Assembly: GCF_003248505.1 (NCBI RefSeq)
Contig: NZ_QFOA01000060.1
Span: 1 to 20,170 of the forward strand
Reading direction: 5' to 3'
Origin: Sphingobium sp.
GTDB lineage: Bacteria > Pseudomonadota > Alphaproteobacteria > Sphingomonadales > Sphingomonadaceae
DNA length: 20,170 bases
The number at the start of each line of letters is the position of its first letter. Within the stretch, counting starts at the first letter, position 1. A program made the position numbers and the translations under genes. The notes beneath the pieces are model-generated. The model did not search any database, was not told where the DNA came from, and worked only from the letters and a program-made list of their open reading frames with translations. Below are positions 1-6,802 of the stretch, in pieces.

Positions 1-2833
1 GATGATGTCGACCAACAACATCCTGTCGCCCGCCAACGGCAAGCCGATCATCGTTCCCTCGCAGGACATGGTCCTGGGTATCTATTACCTGTCGATGGAG
101 CGTGAGGGCGAGCCGGGCGAAGGCATGTTGCTCGCCGACATGCAGGAAGTGCATCAGGCGCTCTATGCCAAGGCTGTGACGCTGCACTCCAAGATCACCA
201 GCCGCGTGCCGCAGACCGACGAAGCCGGTCAGCAATATATGAAGCGCTTCGAAACGACGCCGGGCCGCATGCTACTGGGCGAATGCCTACCCAAGTCGCA
301 CAAGGTGCCCTTCGACGTCGTCAACCGCCTTCTGACCAAGAAGGAAATCGGCGACGTGATCGATCAGGTCTATCGTCACACCGGCCAGAAGGACACGGTG
401 CTGTTCGCCGACGCCATCATGGCGCTGGGCTTCCGCCACGCGTTCCAGGCCGGCATCAGCTTCGGCAAGGACGACATGGTCATCCCCGACAGCAAGGTGA
501 CTCTGGTCGACGAGACCAAGGCGCTGGTGGCCGATTACGAGCAGCAGTATCAGGACGGCCTGATCACGCAGCAGGAAAAGTACAACAAGGTGATCGATGC
601 GTGGAGCCGTTGCGGCGACCAGGTGGCGAACGCCATGATGGACGAAATCCGTGCTCAGCCCAAGGATGAGACCGGCCGCATGGCCCCGATCAACTCCATC
701 TACATGATGGCGCATTCGGGTGCTCGCGGTAGCCAGGCGCAGATGAAGCAGCTGGCCGGCATGCGCGGCCTGATGGCCAAGCCTTCGGGCGAGATCATCG
801 AAACGCCGATCATCTCGAACTTCAAGGAGGGCCTGACCGTCCTTGAATATTTCAACTCCACCCACGGCGCCCGCAAGGGTCTGGCCGACACCGCGCTCAA
901 AACGGCGAATTCGGGTTACCTGACCCGCCGTCTGGTCGACGTCAGCCAGGACTGCACCGTCGTCGAGGAGGATTGCGGCACCGAAAAGGCGCTGGAGATG
1001 AAGGCGATCGTCCAGGGCGGCAGCGTCATCGCCTCGCTCGGCGAGCGTATCCTGGGTCGTACGACGGCGCAGGACATCGTCGACAGCAAGGACGGCAGCG
1101 TGGTGATCCCGATCGGCACCCTGCTCGACGAAGCCATGATCGCCCAGATCGAGGCCATCGGCACCCAGGCGGTGAAGATCCGCAGCCCGCTGATCTGCGA
1201 AAGCAAGATGGGCGTTTGCGCCAAGTGCTACGGTCGTGACCTCGCCCGCGGTACCCCGGTCAATATCGGCGAAGCGGTCGGCGTCATTGCGGCGCAGTCC
1301 ATCGGCGAACCGGGCACGCAGCTCACCATGCGGACCTTCCACATCGGCGGCGCGGCGAACTTCAACGAAACGTCTAACCTGGAATCGGTGGCGGACGGCA
1401 CGATCGAACTGCGCGACATCCCGACCATCATCGACAAGAACAACCGTCGCCTCAGCCTTGCCCGCAATGGCGAGATCGCGATCATCGATAGCGAGGGCCG
1501 CGAACGCGCGACCCACCGCCTGCCTTATGGCGCGACCATCCTGTTCGCCGATGGCGACAAGGTGGCACAGGGCGACCGTATCGCCGAATGGGACCCGTTC
1601 ACCATGCCGGTGATCACGGAAAAGCCCGGCATCGTGAAGTATCAGGACCTGATCGACGGCAAGACGCTGACCGAACAGACCGACGAAGCGACCGGTATCG
1701 CCCAGCGCGTGGTCACCGAGTTCCGTGGTTCGGCCCGGTCGAAGGAAGACCTGCGTCCCCGCCTTACCCTGCTCGACGACGAGTCGGGCGAAGCGGCCCG
1801 CTACATGCTGGCCGTGGGTGCGACGTTGTCGGTCGATGACGGTGCGCAGGTGCAGGCCGGTGACGTGCTGGCGCGTGTCAGCCGCGAAGCGGCCAAGACC
1901 CGCGACATCACCGGCGGTCTGCCGCGCGTTGCCGAGCTGTTCGAAGCGCGCAAGCCCAAGGACAATGCGATCATCGCCAAGGTGTCGGGCCGCGTCCAGT
2001 TCCTCAAGGACTATAAGGCGAAGCGCAAGATCGCCATCGTCCCCGAGGATGGCGGCGAGCCGGTCGAATATCTGATCCCCAAGAGCAAGGTGATCGACGT
2101 TCAGGAAGGCGACTATGTCAAGCGCGGCGACAACCTGATCGGCGGTTCGCCCGATCCGCATGACATTCTGGAAGTTCTCGGCATCGAGCCGCTGGCCGAG
2201 TATCTGGTCGCGGAAATTCAGGAAGTCTATCGCTTGCAGGGCGTGAAGATCAACGACAAGCACATCGAGACGATCGTTCGTCAGATGCTGCAAAAGGTCG
2301 AGATCATCGAGTCCGGCGACACCACCCTGCTGGTGGGCGAGCAGGTCGACCGCGAGGAGATGGAAGAGATCAACAGCAAGCTCGCACCCGGCTTCCAGCC
2401 GGCAGCAGGCAAGCCGGTGCTTCTCGGCATCACCAAAGCGTCGTTGCAGACCCGTTCCTTCATCTCGGCTGCGTCTTTCCAGGAAACGACCCGCGTCCTC
2501 ACCGAAGCGGCGGTTCAGGGCAAGAAGGACACGCTGGTCGGCCTGAAGGAGAATGTCATCGTCGGTCGCCTGATCCCGGCGGGTACGGGCGCTGGCATGA
2601 ACCGGATGCGCGTGGCGGCCTCGTCGCGCGACGCCGCGCTGCGGGCCGCCCTGCGCAGCACGAGCCAGGTGGACCTCATCGCCCCGCGCACAGCGGCGGA
2701 GGAGCATGCCGCCGAGCTCGCGCAGGGTCCCGAAGCGGCGATCGGCGACGATCCGCTGGGCGCGGCGACGGGGGAAACCCACGGCACCGACGCGGATGCG
2801 GGCGATTACCTGCTGAAGAGCGACGGCGAATAA
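1..2833 (+). CDS. rpoC: DNA-directed RNA polymerase subunit beta' (5' truncated by the window)
   Basis: This is the C-terminal 943 residues of the largest subunit of core RNA polymerase. The frame runs in from before base 1. The ATG at base 2 is internal: the first visible residues are those that follow the catalytic NADFDGD loop in bacterial RpoC by about 20 residues, so the active-site aspartates lie just outside. Visible landmarks are the second zinc site, with cysteines at 325, 399, 406 and 409 of the visible part (spacing 74-7-3, as in E. coli C814/C888/C895/C898), and the trigger-loop region GEAVGVIAAQSIGEPGTQ at about residues 424-441. The C-terminus is the usual alphaproteobacterial form, with an acidic tail ending at TAA 2831-2833. 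rpoB is expected just upstream. A strong terminator follows directly, so this is the end of its operon. Identification is certain; only the 5' end is missing. Confidence 0.98.
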   Translation, partial: MMSTNNILSPANGKPIIVPSQDMVLGIYYLSMEREGEPGEGMLLADMQEVHQALYAKAVTLHSKITSRVPQTDEAGQQYMKRFETTPGRMLLGECLPKSHKVPFDVVNRLLTKKEIGDVIDQVYRHTGQKDTVLFADAIMALGFRHAFQAGISFGKDDMVIPDSKVTLVDETKALVADYEQQYQDGLITQQEKYNKVIDAWSRCGDQVANAMMDEIRAQPKDETGRMAPINSIYMMAHSGARGSQAQMKQLAGMRGLMAKPSGEIIETPIISNFKEGLTVLEYFNSTHGARKGLADTALKTANSGYLTRRLVDVSQDCTVVEEDCGTEKALEMKAIVQGGSVIASLGERILGRTTAQDIVDSKDGSVVIPIGTLLDEAMIAQIEAIGTQAVKIRSPLICESKMGVCAKCYGRDLARGTPVNIGEAVGVIAAQSIGEPGTQLTMRTFHIGGAANFNETSNLESVADGTIELRDIPTIIDKNNRRLSLARNGEIAIIDSEGRERATHRLPYGATILFADGDKVAQGDRIAEWDPFTMPVITEKPGIVKYQDLIDGKTLTEQTDEATGIAQRVVTEFRGSARSKEDLRPRLTLLDDESGEAARYMLAVGATLSVDDGAQVQAGDVLARVSREAAKTRDITGGLPRVAELFEARKPKDNAIIAKVSGRVQFLKDYKAKRKIAIVPEDGGEPVEYLIPKSKVIDVQEGDYVKRGDNLIGGSPDPHDILEVLGIEPLAEYLVAEIQEVYRLQGVKINDKHIETIVRQMLQKVEIIESGDTTLLVGEQVDREEMEEINSKLAPGFQPAAGKPVLLGITKASLQTRSFISAASFQETTRVLTEAAVQGKKDTLVGLKENVIVGRLIPAGTGAGMNRMRVAASSRDAALRAALRSTSQVDLIAPRTAAEEHAAELAQGPEAAIGDDPLGAATGETHGTDADAGDYLLKSDGE

Positions 2834-2853
2834 GCGCTGGCGCATCGCATAGG

Positions 2854-2892
2854 AAAAGCCCGCCGGACGCACCCGTGTCCGGCGGGCTTTTT
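2854..2892 (+). terminator. Rho-independent terminator of the rpoC operon
   Basis: A 13-bp GC-rich stem (2858-2870 with 2875-2887, one G-T pair) closes on an ACCC loop. It is preceded by AAAA and followed by TTTTT at 2888-2892. It begins about 20 nt after the rpoC stop codon. Because of the flanking A and T runs it could also act on the opposite strand, but no minus-strand gene ends there. Confidence 0.93.
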
Positions 2893-2938
2893 CATGAGTG
2901 CCAGGCGTGCGCGGCGTCGAAAAAAGGCGACGAATGCG

Positions 2939-2968
2939 CTTGACGGCGGAAGCGAGCCCGCCTATCTG
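2939..2968 (+). promoter_or_regulatory. Probable housekeeping promoter of tRNA-Gln
   Basis: CTTGAC (2939-2944) and CTATCT (2962-2967) are separated by 17 bp. This is close to the alphaproteobacterial housekeeping pattern CTTGAC-N17-CTATAT. Transcription would begin near 2975, about 27 nt before the tRNA and after the rpoC terminator, so the tRNA appears to be an independent unit. The match is by eye only. Confidence 0.6.
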
Positions 2969-3001
2969 CGGCCTCCCGAGCGAGGCTTGGCCTTGCTCTG
3001 A

Positions 3002-3075
3002 TGCCCGATCCTCTAATGGTAAGAGAGCGGACTCTGACTCCGTCAATCAAGGTTCGAATCCTTGTCGGGCATCCA
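3002..3075 (+). tRNA. tRNA-Gln (anticodon CTG)
   Basis: A complete cloverleaf folds by hand. The acceptor stem is 3002-3008 with 3065-3071 (7 perfect pairs). The D arm is 3011-3025 with a short AATGGTA loop. The anticodon stem is 3027-3031 with 3039-3043 around loop CTCTGAC, giving anticodon CTG at 3034-3036. The T arm is CAAGG-TTCGAAT-CCTTG at 3048-3064. The CCA end is encoded at 3073-3075. The tRNA decodes CAG as glutamine. The first pair is U1-A72, the pair GatCAB uses to recognise tRNA-Gln in bacteria that charge it indirectly. The discriminator base is T (3072), whereas E. coli tRNA-Gln has G. A T run follows at 3088-3092 without an obvious hairpin. Confidence 0.95.
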
Positions 3076-3209
3076 CCTTCTCCTCTCTTTTTCGATTGTC
3101 GGACACTCCGCTCAGCGCTCGCTAGCGCAGCTTCGTCGCGCATACGCGCCAAAGCGGAACCGCGGACGATGCGGCGCGCTTGAGGGGTTTGCAGCGTAGG
3201 AGAAACGCG

Positions 3210-3323
3210 ATGATCCCCGACCCCAAAGACAAGCCGCAGGACGCGGACGACCAGCAGGATGCCATGGAAGAGGCACAGGAAGACGCCGCCGAACAGCGCG
3301 AAGAGGAAGGCGGCTACCAATAA
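3210..3323 (+). CDS. Small acidic protein of 37 residues, unknown function
   Basis: An ATG at 3210 has a good ribosome binding site, AGGAG at 3198-3202, 7 nt upstream. It opens a 37-codon frame ending at TAA 3321-3323. The product is strongly acidic (14 Asp/Glu against 3 Lys/Arg), contains no Cys, Trp or Phe, has a Gln/Glu/Ala-rich middle likely to be helical, and ends in GGYQ. It has no signal peptide or membrane segment. It ends 16 nt from the stop codon of the convergent PilZ gene. I do not recognise a characterised family. The well-placed ribosome binding site and protein-like composition argue that it is translated, but at this length conservation is needed to be sure. No promoter is obvious in 3076-3209. 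Confidence 0.55.
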   Translation: MIPDPKDKPQDADDQQDAMEEAQEDAAEQREEEGGYQ

Positions 3324-3339
3324 CCGCCGATACGGAGGA

Positions 3340-3822
3340 TCAGGCGAAAAGGGCCATTGCGGCGCGGGCGATGCCGATGGCGATCCCCCAGCTCGCGATC
3401 ACCGCGACCGCCAGCACGACAAGACGTGCAGGACGGCTAAGCTTGGGCTCTTCGACCAGAGATGCGCTTTCCGCCTGCATCTTGAAGGTTGCGAAATTGC
3501 CGGTGATGACATTGCCCGCAGCCTGGGTTTCTTCGAGCTCGCTATAGGTCAGAGCCTCGTCGAACTCGCAGCCTGCCTGCCCGCCCTGCGCCCAGACGAC
3601 GCGGGCGGAGCGGGAACCGACACCGGCAAGACCGATGAGGATCGCTTCCTGCGGGTTGAGGCCCTGAACCCCCGAAATGCGGCAGCCGCCTACGGCTACG
3701 TCTTCCAGCAGCACATCGATCGGATCGCCGTCGTCTACACGCAATGTAGACGCGCGGCTGACATCGTGGCGCTTCGACGAGCGATAGAAGCGATGCAGGA
3801 CCGTATGATAAGGCGCGTTCAT
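3340..3822 (-). CDS. PilZ-like domain protein with a C-terminal membrane anchor
   Basis: This 160-residue protein resembles PilZ domains, which bind cyclic di-GMP. The N-terminus carries RxxxR (R14, R18). The second motif, normally D/NxSxxG, reads DVAVGG at 41-46, so Ser is replaced by Ala. A strand ending W78...GCEF (84-87) matches the end of a PilZ barrel. Residues 134-157 form one hydrophobic helix at the very C-terminus, suggesting a tail-anchored protein with the PilZ domain in the cytoplasm. I chose ATG 3822 over the longer frame starting at 3966 because the extension runs into the preceding gene, looks unlike protein, and GGAG lies 7 nt before 3822. The gene is 67 nt downstream of the FAD oxidoreductase. 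A CtrA-like box in that gap suggests a separate promoter. The degenerate motif makes ligand binding uncertain. Confidence 0.8.
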   Translation of the reverse strand: MNAPYHTVLHRFYRSSKRHDVSRASTLRVDDGDPIDVLLEDVAVGGCRISGVQGLNPQEAILIGLAGVGSRSARVVWAQGGQAGCEFDEALTYSELEETQAAGNVITGNFATFKMQAESASLVEEPKLSRPARLVVLAVAVIASWGIAIGIARAAMALFA

Positions 3823-3863
3823 GATCTGGCTCCGGAAGGTGGCGCCGGTGTGCCAGAAGGAAT

Positions 3864-3878
3864 TTAAAGAGTGGTGAA
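3864..3878 (-). promoter_or_regulatory. Possible CtrA-like box upstream of the PilZ gene
   Basis: On the minus strand the site reads TTCACCACTCTTTAA, that is TTCA-N7-TTAA, one mismatch from the CtrA consensus TTAA-N7-TTAA. It lies 42-56 nt before the PilZ start codon, a position suited to activation. CtrA commonly controls motility and cyclic di-GMP genes in alphaproteobacteria. The match is by eye, and the site is short. Confidence 0.4.
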
Positions 3879-3889
3879 CGCGTCGATCA

Positions 3890-5509
3890 TCACGCCATGA
3901 TCGCGTTTGCCACAGCCTCCGCCACCTTGATGCCGTCGATCGCAGCGGAGAGGATGCCGCCGGCATAGCCAGCCCCCTCGCCCGCAGGGTAGAGGCCGGT
4001 GACGTTGAGGCTTTGGAAATCCTTGCCGCGCGTAATGCGAACGGGCGAGGATGTACGCGTCTCGACGCCGGTCATCACCGCGTCGGGATGGTCGTAATGC
4101 GCGAGTTGCCGACCGAAGACGGGCAATGCTTCACGGAAGGCTTCGATCACGAAGCCGGGCAGGCAATGGGCAAGGTCTGTGGGCGTGACGCCGGGCTTGT
4201 AGGACGGTTCGACGGACCCAAGCGCGGTCGAGGCGCGTCCGGCGAGGAAGTCGCCCACCGTCTGCCCGGGCGCACGGTAAGAGGAGCCGCCTGCGACGTA
4301 GGCCGCCGATTCCCATTGGCGCTGGAAATCGATGCCCGCCAGCGGACCGCCGGGATAATCGCGCGCCGGGTCGATGCCGACGACGAGGCCGGAATTGGCG
4401 TTGAATTCGGCACGGCTATACTGGCTCATGCCGTTCGTGACGACGCGCCCCTCTTCCGAGGTCGCGGCGACGACCCGCCCGCCCGGACACATGCAGAAGC
4501 TGTAGACGGTACGCCCGTTCGCGCAATGATGCGCAAGGCTGTAGGCCGCCGCGCCCAGATCCGGGTGGCCTGCGCAATGGCCGTAGCGCGCGCGGTCGAT
4601 CCAGCCCTGCGGATGTTCGATGCGCACACCGATGGAAAAGGGCTTCGCTTCCATATGCACGCCGCGATCATGCAGCATCGCAAAGGTCGGGCGCGCACTG
4701 TGCCCGATGGCGAGGACGACATGATCGGTTTCGATGACGCTGCCATCGTGCAGCACGACGCCGCGCAATTGCTGTCCGCCCTCCCCGCCCCGGTCGAGGA
4801 CGAGATCGTCGACCCGGTGCTGCCAGCGATATTCGCCGCCCAGCCCCTCGATCTGGCGGCGCATGGATTCGACCATGGACACAAGGCGGAAGGTGCCGAT
4901 ATGCGGGTGCGCTTCCCACAAGATGTCGTCGGGCGCTCCGGCGGCAACGAATTCCTCCAGCACTTTCCGGCCCAGGAAACGCGGGTCCTTGACCCGGCAG
5001 TAGAGCTTTCCGTCGGAGAAGGTGCCCGCCCCGCCCTCCCCGAACTGGACGTTGGAATCGGGATCGAGTTCGCCGCGCCGCCACAGGCCCCAGGTGTCCT
5101 TCGTGCGTTCGCGCACCACCTTGCCGCGGTCGAGGATGATGGGGCGGAAACCCATCTGGGCAAGGATGAGGCCCGCGAACAGGCCGCAAGGCCCGGCACC
5201 GATTACGACCGGACGCTTCCCCGTCCATCCTTCGGGCGCACGGGTCACGAAGCGATAGCGGGTGTCGGGGGTTGGGCGCACGTCATGATCGTGGGCAAAG
5301 CGGTCGAGCAGCCCGGCTTCGTCGTCGACGTCGATGTCGAAGGTGTAGACGAGCTGGATCGCGTTGCGGCGGCGCGCGTCATTGCCCCGCCGCACGAGGT
5401 CGAAGCGCCGCAGCGCTGCGCGGTCCAGCCCCAGCCGGTCGCAGATGGCGGCGGGAATGGCTTCGGCAGGATGGTCGAGGGGAAGCTTGAGGCCGGACAG
5501 ACGGATCAT
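3890..5509 (-). CDS. FAD-dependent oxidoreductase, COG2509 family
   Basis: This 539-residue cytoplasmic flavoprotein belongs to the COG2509 'uncharacterised FAD-dependent dehydrogenase' group. Its N-terminal ~95 residues form the small domain typical of that group. The Rossmann dinucleotide motif VVIGAGPCG (101-109) and its downstream acidic LDRG (126-129) bind FAD. The family motif FGEGGAGTFSDGKL lies at 156-169. The C-terminal GLYPAGEGAGYAGGI segment closes the FAD site as in related flavoproteins. No signal peptide or membrane segment is seen. The start ATG 5507-5509 overlaps the stop codon of the PepSY gene as ATGA, so translation is probably coupled and the enzyme is tied to the uptake operon. 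The substrate of this family is not established. A role in reducing or processing an imported metal complex is only inference from position. Confidence 0.9.
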   Translation of the reverse strand: MIRLSGLKLPLDHPAEAIPAAICDRLGLDRAALRRFDLVRRGNDARRRNAIQLVYTFDIDVDDEAGLLDRFAHDHDVRPTPDTRYRFVTRAPEGWTGKRPVVIGAGPCGLFAGLILAQMGFRPIILDRGKVVRERTKDTWGLWRRGELDPDSNVQFGEGGAGTFSDGKLYCRVKDPRFLGRKVLEEFVAAGAPDDILWEAHPHIGTFRLVSMVESMRRQIEGLGGEYRWQHRVDDLVLDRGGEGGQQLRGVVLHDGSVIETDHVVLAIGHSARPTFAMLHDRGVHMEAKPFSIGVRIEHPQGWIDRARYGHCAGHPDLGAAAYSLAHHCANGRTVYSFCMCPGGRVVAATSEEGRVVTNGMSQYSRAEFNANSGLVVGIDPARDYPGGPLAGIDFQRQWESAAYVAGGSSYRAPGQTVGDFLAGRASTALGSVEPSYKPGVTPTDLAHCLPGFVIEAFREALPVFGRQLAHYDHPDAVMTGVETRTSSPVRITRGKDFQSLNVTGLYPAGEGAGYAGGILSAAIDGIKVAEAVANAIMA

Positions 5510-6786
5510 GCCGTGCCTTTAGTCCCTCCCGCAGCGAAAGGAAACCGGAGCCGCCGCAGCACCCACTCGCCGCCCAGCGCCGCCGCCATGCTGAGACCGG
5601 TCAGGGGGAAGATGAGGCCGATCAGGATCATGAGCGCCGCGACCGTGCGCCGGGCCGGAACGCTGGCGGGCGGGGGCGTGGCAAAGCGGCGCTTCCACCA
5701 GAGCACGGGGGCGGTCAGGCACAGCGCGAGCAGACAGAGGCAGCCCGCCAGCATGAGCAGGCGATTGGCCTCGCCATATTGTTGCCCCTGATGGGTGGCG
5801 ATACCCCATTCGACGCTTTTGGCGCCGGGACCGAACATGCGCCAGTCCATGTCCTGCTGGACCGCGCCGGATGCAGCGTCGATCAGGATCGCGCGGGCAT
5901 CCTGAGCGCGGGTGACGACGCTCGCGATCAGATAGGGCGCGCCGGGCGTGGCGGGGAGGACGATCTGATAGCCCGAGGGCAGGCCGCGACGGGCGGCGAT
6001 GCGCGCGACGGCGTCGATCCCGATGTCGCCGGGGCGGCCCGCGCCGGGCGCTGCGTCCCGCAGGGTCCAGGGAAGCGCTTCCCTGGCCGGTGGGTCGAGC
6101 GGGATCGCCGCCATTTTGGGGCGGCCCCACTGGTTCGCCGCTACGACCGCGCGCAGGCTGCCGCCCCATATTTCGGTCCACGGCATTCCGGTCACGGCGA
6201 GGAACAAAATGACCCCTGCCGACAGGAAACCCAGCGTCCCGTGCAGGTCGCGCCAGAAACGGCGGCCCTGCGCCCTGCCCCGCACGCTGAGCGCAGGGTG
6301 GCCGGGGCGCGGCCAGCGGAGATAAAGGCCGGTGACGCACAACAGGATCGCCCATCCCGCCACAACCTCTACCAGCCGATTGCCAACGGGGCCGGTGAGC
6401 GCAAGGCTGTGCAGATGCTTGATCGTCTTCATGACGCCGCCGTCCCGCATGTCGCCAAGAACCTGGCCGGTGCGCGGATCGACGAAATGGGTGACCGGCG
6501 GCGCATCTGCCGCCCGCGTCACGACCTGCCAGCTGGCCTGCGGATCGGCGGGGTGGAGAATCTGCGTCACCGTCCCCCGGCCGCCGACCGCCGCGATCAG
6601 GCGCGAGGGTGGAGGTTGCTCCCCCACCGGCCCGGCGAGGCGCGTGGGATAGAGGCGCGCCTCGATCTCCGGCTTGTAGAGATAGAGCGCGCCGGTCACC
6701 GCCATGAGGGCGAGGACCGGCAGGACGATGAGGCCGGCGTAGAAATGCCAGCGCCACATCGCCCGATAGAAGCCTGTCTGCGTCAT
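5506..6786 (-). CDS. PepSY-associated TM domain protein (putative siderophore or metal reductase)
   Basis: This is a 426-residue inner-membrane protein of the PepSY_TM family. Likely membrane helices are at about 15-37, 136-157, 183-205, 343-363 and 381-405, with periplasmic PepSY-like segments between (for example THFVDPRTGQVLGD at 99-112). Histidines at or near helix ends (H14, H124, H126, H182, H332) match the pattern of the haem-binding siderophore reductases FoxB and FsrB, which reduce ferric complexes at the periplasmic face. I chose ATG 6786 over 6903 because the extra N-terminus overlaps the receptor gene and is not protein-like, and because MTQTGFYRAMWRWH is the usual start of the family. 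It begins 16 nt after the receptor stop and ends in an ATGA overlap with the FAD gene. This is strong evidence for one operon. The metal reduced is not determined by the sequence. Confidence 0.9.
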   Translation of the reverse strand: MTQTGFYRAMWRWHFYAGLIVLPVLALMAVTGALYLYKPEIEARLYPTRLAGPVGEQPPPSRLIAAVGGRGTVTQILHPADPQASWQVVTRAADAPPVTHFVDPRTGQVLGDMRDGGVMKTIKHLHSLALTGPVGNRLVEVVAGWAILLCVTGLYLRWPRPGHPALSVRGRAQGRRFWRDLHGTLGFLSAGVILFLAVTGMPWTEIWGGSLRAVVAANQWGRPKMAAIPLDPPAREALPWTLRDAAPGAGRPGDIGIDAVARIAARRGLPSGYQIVLPATPGAPYLIASVVTRAQDARAILIDAASGAVQQDMDWRMFGPGAKSVEWGIATHQGQQYGEANRLLMLAGCLCLLALCLTAPVLWWKRRFATPPPASVPARRTVAALMILIGLIFPLTGLSMAAALGGEWVLRRLRFPFAAGGTKGTA

Positions 6787-6802
6787 CGCGTGCCGTGCCT
6801 TT

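Noticed and set aside
287..3046. 919-codon open frame on the minus strand, antisense to rpoC and the tRNA-Gln
   Set aside because: It is a shadow of high-GC codon bias: rpoC on the other strand is unambiguous, and this frame has an R/D/H/L-rich composition without recognisable domains and even crosses the tRNA.
4013..5791. 592-codon plus-strand frame opposite the FAD and PepSY genes
   Set aside because: The opposite-strand genes have clear family motifs. This frame spans the junction of two real genes and has shadow-type composition.
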